A DNA stretch of 34,619 nt from TMP-24 sp964600685 (GTDB taxonomy: Bacteria; Pseudomonadota; Alphaproteobacteria; Rhodobacterales; Rhodobacteraceae), in assembly GCA_964600685.1 (NCBI GenBank), contig CAZRKU010000024.1, positions 1 to 34,619 of the forward strand. The letters are read 5' to 3'. The notes below the pieces were generated by a model, which saw only the letters and a program-made list of their open reading frames with translations, had not been told where the DNA came from and ran no database searches. Both the position numbers and the translations under genes were made by a program. Numbering within the stretch: position 1 is the first letter of the stretch; every line of letters starts with the position of its first letter. Below, piece by piece: positions 29,788 to 34,619 of this stretch.

Positions 29788-29839
29788 CACGTCATTCGTA
29801 ATGATGGGGTCGGGGGTTCGAGTCCCTTCAGCGGCACCA
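29788..29839 (+). pseudogene. 3' half of a second tRNA-Thr(CGT); possible att site
   Basis: From about 29788 the sequence matches the anticodon arm, variable loop, T arm and 3' acceptor strand of a threonine tRNA (CATTCGTAATGA loop; GGGGGTTCGAGTCCC; end TTCAGCGGCACCA with encoded CCA). The matching 5' half (GCCGCTGAA and D arm) is absent upstream. The body differs from the intact tRNA 95 bp away. A 3' tRNA half is what site-specific integrases leave behind. Confidence 0.7.
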
Positions 29840-29876
29840 TTCTTCTCGGGAACCCGCTGAAGGCAGGCTCCGGACG

Positions 29877-31535
29877 TCAGGCCCGGAAGGTGATCCGCCC
29901 CCCGGCAATCGTGAGCGCGGCCGACAGACCGGCGATCTGATCGGGCCGCGCCTGCTCGATATCGCCCGACAGAACCACGATGTCGGCGGCCAGACCGGGC
30001 CTGAGCGTCCCGGTCAACTTTTCCCAATGCGCCGCATGGGCCCCTCCGGCGGTATAGGCCTGCAGCGTCTCCGGCAGGCTGACCCGCTGATCGCTGGCGC
30101 CCGGCGCATCGAACGTCTGCCGCGTCACCGCAGCCCCAATGCCGCGCAGCACCGAAATGTCCGTCACCGGCCAGTCCGAGGCAAAGGCAAGGGCCGCGCC
30201 GGCTTCGGCAAGGGTCCGGGCCAGATAGGCATCCTTCAGCCGCGCGGCCCCGATAGTGTGGATGGTGGGTTCCAGCCCGAAGTCCATGGCGCCGGGCGCA
30301 TGGACCGGCTGGACCGAGGCGATGATCCCCAAGTCCCCAAGGCGCGGAATGTCGGCGGGGTCGATCAGTTCGATATGTTCGATCCGGTGGCGGCTGTCGC
30401 GCACGCCGTTGGCGCGCTGCGCCGCCTCATACCCATCAATCGTCGTGCGCACCGCCCCGTCGCCGATGGCATGAACGGCGATCTGCAGCCCGCGCCGGTC
30501 GATTTCGGTCGCGATCTGGTTGAAGCGCGCGGGCGGGAAGAGCGGATCGCCCCGGTGCCCGGGGTGGCCTGCATAGTCGTTCAGCATGAAGGCGGTGCGG
30601 CTGTCCATCACGCCGTCCATGAACATCTTCACGAACCCGGACGAAAGCCACTCGTCGTTGAAGGATCCGGTCATCTCGTCGGCCCGCGCAAGCTCTGCGA
30701 GATCCATGTGCGGCTTGAAATGGAAGGGCACCTTGACCCGCGCGGTCAGGCCACCCTGGCGCTGAAGCGCCCGCAGGAGTTCGAGCGTATAGAGGTTGCC
30801 ATCCATGTTGACCATCGAGGTGACGCCATGGCGGGCGCAGTGCGCAAGACCGTTCGCCACCTTGGCCCGGTCGATGGCCTGTTCGGCATCGGAGGGCCAG
30901 GGCGAAGGTTCGCCGCCCGTCGCAATCCCGAGATTGAGCCGCGCCTCACCCCCGAGCGCAATGACCGAAGCGAAGGCTTCGAATTCACGCAACTCGCCTG
31001 AGGCCAGGCCGTCGTCCCCCATCACCACCTCGTGCCCATGCGGCATCACGGCCCCCTGCAACAGGCCCGCGGCCTTCAGCGCGGCGGTGTTCGCCCAGAC
31101 GGTATGATGGTCGTGGGCGGTGATCGCGATTGGCCGGTCGGCGATGATCGCATCGAGGTCATGGCGGTTCATCGGATGATCGAGCATCGCATAATGCCCG
31201 CCCTGCGCCATCAGAAGCGGCCGGCCGGGGTGCCTTGCGCCAAAGTTGCGGAAAGCATCGGCCAGAGCCTCGGTCCCCTCGATGCCGCCCAGCTGCAGAT
31301 GCGCCAGCTCGGCCCCGCCAAGGACCAGGTGCAGGTGGCTTTCCACGAAGCCCGGCAAGAGCGTCGCGCCTGCGCAGTCGATCACCTCGGTCTGCGGGCC
31401 CGCCAGCGCCTCGATCGGCGCACGCGCGCCAAGCGCCAGGATACGGTCGCCGGCAAGTGCTACGGCACTGGCGCGGGGTCGGGCCGGATCCATCGTCAGG
31501 ATCCGGGCATTGGTCAGGATCAGCGTTGGCATCAT
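29877..31535 (-). CDS. Amidohydrolase, YtcJ-like
   Basis: A 552-residue amidohydrolase-superfamily protein (YtcJ/NfdA-type amidohydrolase_3). The N-terminal beta-sandwich (LILTNARILTMDPARPRA) leads to the metal motif GFVESHLHLVLGG. Further metal residues are HAIGDGA, HRIEHIELI and FASDWPV, with a C-terminal Asp/Gly segment GLAADIVVLSGD. It hydrolyses an exocyclic amide, formamide or similar bond; the substrate cannot be told from sequence. The start is ATG 31535 or 31532 behind GAGGGG; an upstream in-frame start (31553) precedes that ribosome site. It is not linked to the metal genes and is a likely chromosomal flank. Confidence 0.85.
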   Translation of the reverse strand: MMPTLILTNARILTMDPARPRASAVALAGDRILALGARAPIEALAGPQTEVIDCAGATLLPGFVESHLHLVLGGAELAHLQLGGIEGTEALADAFRNFGARHPGRPLLMAQGGHYAMLDHPMNRHDLDAIIADRPIAITAHDHHTVWANTAALKAAGLLQGAVMPHGHEVVMGDDGLASGELREFEAFASVIALGGEARLNLGIATGGEPSPWPSDAEQAIDRAKVANGLAHCARHGVTSMVNMDGNLYTLELLRALQRQGGLTARVKVPFHFKPHMDLAELARADEMTGSFNDEWLSSGFVKMFMDGVMDSRTAFMLNDYAGHPGHRGDPLFPPARFNQIATEIDRRGLQIAVHAIGDGAVRTTIDGYEAAQRANGVRDSRHRIEHIELIDPADIPRLGDLGIIASVQPVHAPGAMDFGLEPTIHTIGAARLKDAYLARTLAEAGAALAFASDWPVTDISVLRGIGAAVTRQTFDAPGASDQRVSLPETLQAYTAGGAHAAHWEKLTGTLRPGLAADIVVLSGDIEQARPDQIAGLSAALTIAGGRITFRA

Positions 31536-31794
31536 GGCCCCCTCGCGCAGCATATGATCAAATCCGCAACCAAGCTGCGCGAAAAGCCGGCGCGGATCAA
31601 GCCCTTCGGGTGTTCGTCTCAGCGTCGGCTTTCGCTGGCGGCTACCGCGAGTTTCGAGTCAATTTCGCAACAGTTCCACCTATTTGGCCGCATCTTCTTC
31701 ACATTGCTTACAGATTTCACACTTATCTTGAGTGAGGGGGCGGAGAGCGCAGGCTGATCGCAACCATGCAGAGCCCTGCGCAAAGGGATGGATC

Positions 31795-32145
31795 ATGACG
31801 GAGTTTCTGTCGCGTGAAATGCTGGCCGAAATGGAAGCCGCCCGCAAGAAGGCGCTGAGGAAACGCTCACGCCTGCGGATCATCACCGGGGATGAAACCT
31901 ATCCGGTGCTCAGGATGCTGCCCGAAGGTTTCACGCTCGACGCCGATCAGGTGGCGCATCTGCGGGGCCTCGTCGACCTGTACGATGGCGCGCGGCATCT
32001 GGCGCAATGTCTGATCATGGCATCGGACGTGACCGGGGGGGAACTGGTCTGCACGATGAAATGGACCCGGCGCAATACCGATGTGGCACCGCTCGACTAT
32101 GCGCGCGACGAGAACGCGCCGGCCGGCTATCTGCCGGGCTTCTGA
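31795..32145 (+). CDS. Conserved hypothetical protein
   Basis: A 116-residue cytoplasmic protein starting at ATG 31795 (AAGGGA about 8 bases upstream; the longer frame adds an Arg-rich leader from the promoter region). A basic N-terminal helix (MEAARKKALRKRSRLRI) is followed by a compact region (VLRMLPEGFTLDADQVAHL) and a C-terminal Trp-containing strand (TMKWTRRNTDVAPLDY). No transmembrane segment and no known motif. It stands alone after a 259-bp AT-richer gap (31536-31794), where TATCTT at 31724-31729 is a candidate -10 without a convincing -35. Confidence 0.65.
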   Translation: MTEFLSREMLAEMEAARKKALRKRSRLRIITGDETYPVLRMLPEGFTLDADQVAHLRGLVDLYDGARHLAQCLIMASDVTGGELVCTMKWTRRNTDVAPLDYARDENAPAGYLPGF

Positions 32146-32196
32146 TCCCACCGCGGCAGCGACCCGCCGAGAGGTGCGGCGGGCCGAACACGAGGT

Positions 32197-33369
32197 TCAT
32201 TGCAGATCGGCGAAGGCTTCCTGCAGGCGGGCGACCGCCTCCGTCACATGGGCACGCGGGGTTGCGATGTTGAAGCGCAGGAAACTTTCACCCCCCGCCC
32301 CGAACTTGGCCCCATGGTTCGCCGCAATCCGGGCGTCCTTTTCGACGCGCCGGATGAACTCGGCCGCCGCCATCCCGGTTCCGGCAAAATCCACCCAGGC
32401 CAGATAGGTCGCCTCAAGCGGCATGGAGGCAAGGCCGGGAATGGCGGCGATGCCCCGGTCGAAGACCTGGCGATTGCCCTGCAGGTAGGTCATCAGCCCG
32501 TCGACCCAGGCCGCGCCTTCCGGCGAATAGGCTGCCGTCGCCATATGGATGCCAAAGGAATTGGGCGAGATGCCCATCGCCATCATCCGGCCCGCGAAAA
32601 TCGCGCGCAGCTTTTCGTCGGGGATGATCACATTACCGGAATGACAGCCCGCGATGTTGAAGGTCTTGGTCGTCGCCGCCATCAGGATCATCCGGTCGAG
32701 AAGATCGGGCGCGGCCTTGGCCGTCACCGTGTGGGTCGAGCCCGGATAGATCAGGTCATGGTGGATTTCGTCGGAAACCAGAAGCAGATCATGGCGTTTG
32801 CAGAAATCCGCGATGGCGCGCAACTCGCCCACGCTCCAGACCCGCCCGCCGGGATTGTGCGGCGAGCAGAGGATCAGCATCTTCTCCCGCCCGGCCATCT
32901 GCGCATCCCAGGCGTCGAGGTCGAGGCCGTAGCGGCCGTCGTCATTCTTCAGACGGCATTCGACCACCCGTCGCCCCGCCGCTTTGATCACGCGGGCAAA
33001 CGCGTGATACACCGGCGTCATCAGGACAATCCCGTCGCCGGGTTGGGTGAAGGCGTCGACACACATCGCCGTGCCGTGGACAAGGCCATGGGTGGTGAAA
33101 ATCCATTTCGGCTCGACCGCCCAGCCGTGGCGTTCCTTCATCCACCAGCCGATCGCCTCCAGATAGGCGCGGTCATCGCCGAAATAGCCATAGACGCCAT
33201 GCGCGGCCATGTTCTCGACCGCCTGCTGCACGCAGGCGGGCGGCGGGAAGTCCATGTCGGCGACCCACATGGCAATCCCGTCATCGGGCTTCACGCCGAA
33301 GGCCGCCTCCATCATGTCCCATTTCTCCGAATGGGTGCCGCGACGGTCGATGATACGGTCGAAATCCAT
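32197..33369 (-). CDS. patB: PLP-dependent C-S lyase / aminotransferase, PatB/MalY type
   Basis: A 390-residue fold-type I PLP enzyme. The N-terminus has the PatB hallmark MWVADMDF-PPP (34-44). Cofactor residues are N172 (SPHNPGG), D200-E-I-H and Y-equivalent YPGS. The Schiff-base lysine is K235 in TTKTFN, with the C-terminal Arg in FLRFNIATPR. PatB enzymes cleave cystathionine and similar thioethers to release a thiol. The start is ATG 33369 with GGGAG upstream; the longer frame is the AT-rich intergenic region. It is divergent from def across 247 bp that include a TGCA...TGCA spaced repeat (about 33478-33491). Confidence 0.88.
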   Translation of the reverse strand: MDFDRIIDRRGTHSEKWDMMEAAFGVKPDDGIAMWVADMDFPPPACVQQAVENMAAHGVYGYFGDDRAYLEAIGWWMKERHGWAVEPKWIFTTHGLVHGTAMCVDAFTQPGDGIVLMTPVYHAFARVIKAAGRRVVECRLKNDDGRYGLDLDAWDAQMAGREKMLILCSPHNPGGRVWSVGELRAIADFCKRHDLLLVSDEIHHDLIYPGSTHTVTAKAAPDLLDRMILMAATTKTFNIAGCHSGNVIIPDEKLRAIFAGRMMAMGISPNSFGIHMATAAYSPEGAAWVDGLMTYLQGNRQVFDRGIAAIPGLASMPLEATYLAWVDFAGTGMAAAEFIRRVEKDARIAANHGAKFGAGGESFLRFNIATPRAHVTEAVARLQEAFADLQ

Positions 33370-33616
33370 GGAAACTCCCTGAACACTTGGGCGCAGACTT
33401 AAACGGTTTATGGAAGGCCGCAAGCGCCCGGCAGCGCCTTGCATAGTCGAAAGGACAAATGCCCTCAATTCCCGCCATTGCAGAATATTGCATTCGACAT
33501 ACTCCGCCACGAGGAACAAACTACCAAAAACCACCGCCTCAAAAGACCAACATCCTCTAAACCACACCGGAACCTGTGGCATTGCACCGGAACTCGCCTT
33601 GTCCTAAATCGTGGCC

Positions 33617-34138
33617 ATGACGCTGCGCCAGATCCTGATCCATCCCGATCCCCGCCTGAAGAAACTCTGCGCCCCGGTGCAAGAGATCACCGACGATCTG
33701 CGCGCCGCCGCCAGCGACATGCTGGAGACGATGTACGAGGCGCCGGGCGTCGGCCTCGCCGGGCCGCAGATCGGCCTGATGAGCCGCATCTTCGTGATGG
33801 ACTGCGTGAAAGACCCCGATCTTGCGCCGCGCCCGATGGTGCTCCTCAACCCCGAGATCGTCTGGACCTCGGACGAAAGCAACGTCTACGAGGAAGGCTG
33901 CCTGTCGATCCCCGAACAATATGCCGAAGTGACCCGCCCGGCCGAGGTGAAGGTGCGCTGGCTGGGCCTTGACGGGGACCATCACGAGGAACATTTCACC
34001 GGCCTCTGGGCGACCTGTGCCCAGCACGAGATGGACCATCTCGATGGCAAGCTGTTCATCGACTATCTGTCGCCCCTGAAACGCCAACTCATCACCCGCA
34101 AGATGGAAAAGCTGAAGCGCGACCGGGTGCGCGACTGA
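33617..34138 (+). CDS. def: Peptide deformylase
   Basis: A 173-residue metalloenzyme removing the N-formyl group from nascent proteins. All three motifs are present: GVGLAGPQ (44-51, with Gly where GVGLAAPQ is usual), EEGCLSIP with metal ligand Cys95, and QHEMDHLDG with His137, Glu138 and His141. The start is put at ATG 33617; a GTG at 33611 adds two residues. No clear ribosome site is seen. It is followed at 2 bp by a degenerate paralogue, as is common in Rhodobacterales, where fmt often follows. Confidence 0.92.
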   Translation: MTLRQILIHPDPRLKKLCAPVQEITDDLRAAASDMLETMYEAPGVGLAGPQIGLMSRIFVMDCVKDPDLAPRPMVLLNPEIVWTSDESNVYEEGCLSIPEQYAEVTRPAEVKVRWLGLDGDHHEEHFTGLWATCAQHEMDHLDGKLFIDYLSPLKRQLITRKMEKLKRDRVRD

Positions 34139-34139
34139 G

Positions 34140-34619
34140 ATGACCGTCCGCTCCTTCATCCCCTATCCCGACCAGCGCCTGCGCACACCCGCCGCGCCGG
34201 TGGAAACCGTCACTGAAACCGTCCGCATGATCTGGGACGACATGGTCGAAACCATGGATGCCATGCCCGGCGTGGGCCTTGCCGCGCCGCAGATCGGAAT
34301 CATGCTGCGCCTGGCCGTGGTCGATGCCTCCGACAAGCGCGGGCAGGCGGTGCGCATGGCCAACCCCGAGGTGCTCCATGCCTCCGTCCAGGTGCGCAAG
34401 CATGAAGAAGCCAGCCCCAACCTGCCCGGCGTCGCGGCGATCATCGAACGGCCGCGTGCCGTCACCGTGCGCTTCCTGAACGAAGCGGGCAAGATCGAGG
34501 AGCGGGATTTCGTCGGCCTTTGGGCGACGAGCGTGCAGCACCAGATCGACCATCTGAACGGCAAGACCTATCTCGACCACCTTTCCCCCCTGCGCCGCAA
34601 GATGCTGGCGGCAAGGGCG
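34140..34619 (+). CDS. Deformylase-like paralogue lacking catalytic residues (partial)
   Basis: The first 160 residues of a deformylase-fold protein, cut by the window end. Motif 1, GVGLAAPQ (44-51), is intact. Motif 2 is changed to EASPNLPG (90-97), without the metal-binding Cys, and motif 3 reads QHQIDHLNG, so the catalytic Glu is Gln135. The two motif-3 His residues remain. It should not work as a normal deformylase; binding or regulatory roles, or altered chemistry, are possible. The reading frame is undamaged and coupled to def, so it is not a pseudogene. Confidence 0.85.
   Translation, partial: MTVRSFIPYPDQRLRTPAAPVETVTETVRMIWDDMVETMDAMPGVGLAAPQIGIMLRLAVVDASDKRGQAVRMANPEVLHASVQVRKHEEASPNLPGVAAIIERPRAVTVRFLNEAGKIEERDFVGLWATSVQHQIDHLNGKTYLDHLSPLRRKMLAARA

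Noticed and set aside
29788..29839. Second functional tRNA gene
   Set aside because: The 5' acceptor strand and D arm that would pair with TTCAGCGGC are missing from the upstream bases.
33478..33491. TGCA...TGCA spaced repeat before patB as an operator
   Set aside because: Only 4-bp arms match and no regulator of known specificity is nearby, so it was not listed as a site.

Overview
The window is high-GC DNA with dense, overlapping genes. It most likely comes from an alphaproteobacterium of the Rhodobacterales (Rhodobacter/Paracoccus-like). The grounds are the pgsA-moaD-moaE gene order, the YqaA/YnfA, DUF411 and PCu(A)C families, tandem deformylase genes, and many Tat-type leaders. The genus cannot be fixed from the sequence alone.

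Layout. Positions 1-2700: a likely insertion-sequence end, a small secreted protein, the housekeeping cluster pgsA-moaD-moaE (minus strand), then a scar made of a broken IS3-type transposase next to a broken membrane-protein gene. Positions 2700-8950: a five-gene NikA-type ABC importer operon ending in a HutC-subfamily GntR regulator, with a candidate operator in front. Positions 9080-10700: a near-consensus FNR-type site, a small secreted protein and a secreted beta-propeller protein. Positions 10800-14270: a nickel/cobalt defence module (CsoR/RcnR-type repressor, DmeF-like CDF exporter, MFS exporter with a His-rich tail) plus a YqaA protein. Positions 14270-20430: a divergent zinc/cadmium/lead module. 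A MerR-type regulator with ynfA faces an operon of P1B ATPase, CDF exporter, zinc-ribbon protein, LspA, DsbB and DsbA. Positions 20450-23360: divergent mntR and a two-gene unit of two-domain multicopper oxidase and ZIP transporter, with a DtxR/MntR-like palindrome between them. Positions 23540-25650: a CueR-like promoter driving SCO and PCu(A)C, then decayed SCO, M23-peptidase and DUF411 genes. Positions 25950-29540 (minus): a CopA-like multicopper oxidase with a small partner, a PBP2 fragment, and a three-gene operon with a ferric-reductase-like membrane protein. Positions 29620-29840: an intact tRNA-Thr(CGT) and the 3' half of a second, different tRNA-Thr. Positions 29870-34619: ordinary chromosome (amidohydrolase, small conserved protein, PatB-type C-S lyase, peptide deformylase and a catalytically degenerate paralogue cut by the window end).

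Between about 2.7 and 29.8 kb the window is a metal-homeostasis block bordered by mobile-element and tRNA scars. It combines import (Nik-type ABC, ZIP), efflux (P-type ATPase, two CDFs, MFS), oxidation (two multicopper oxidases), copper delivery to cytochrome oxidase (SCO, PCu(A)C) and periplasmic thiol maintenance. Each module carries its own recognisable metal-sensor site. The most novel candidate is the MntR-palindrome-controlled oxidase-ZIP pair, in which the ZIP protein carries an extra N-terminal periplasmic domain. Gene families were identified by motif recognition and remembered family sequences; no database search was run.
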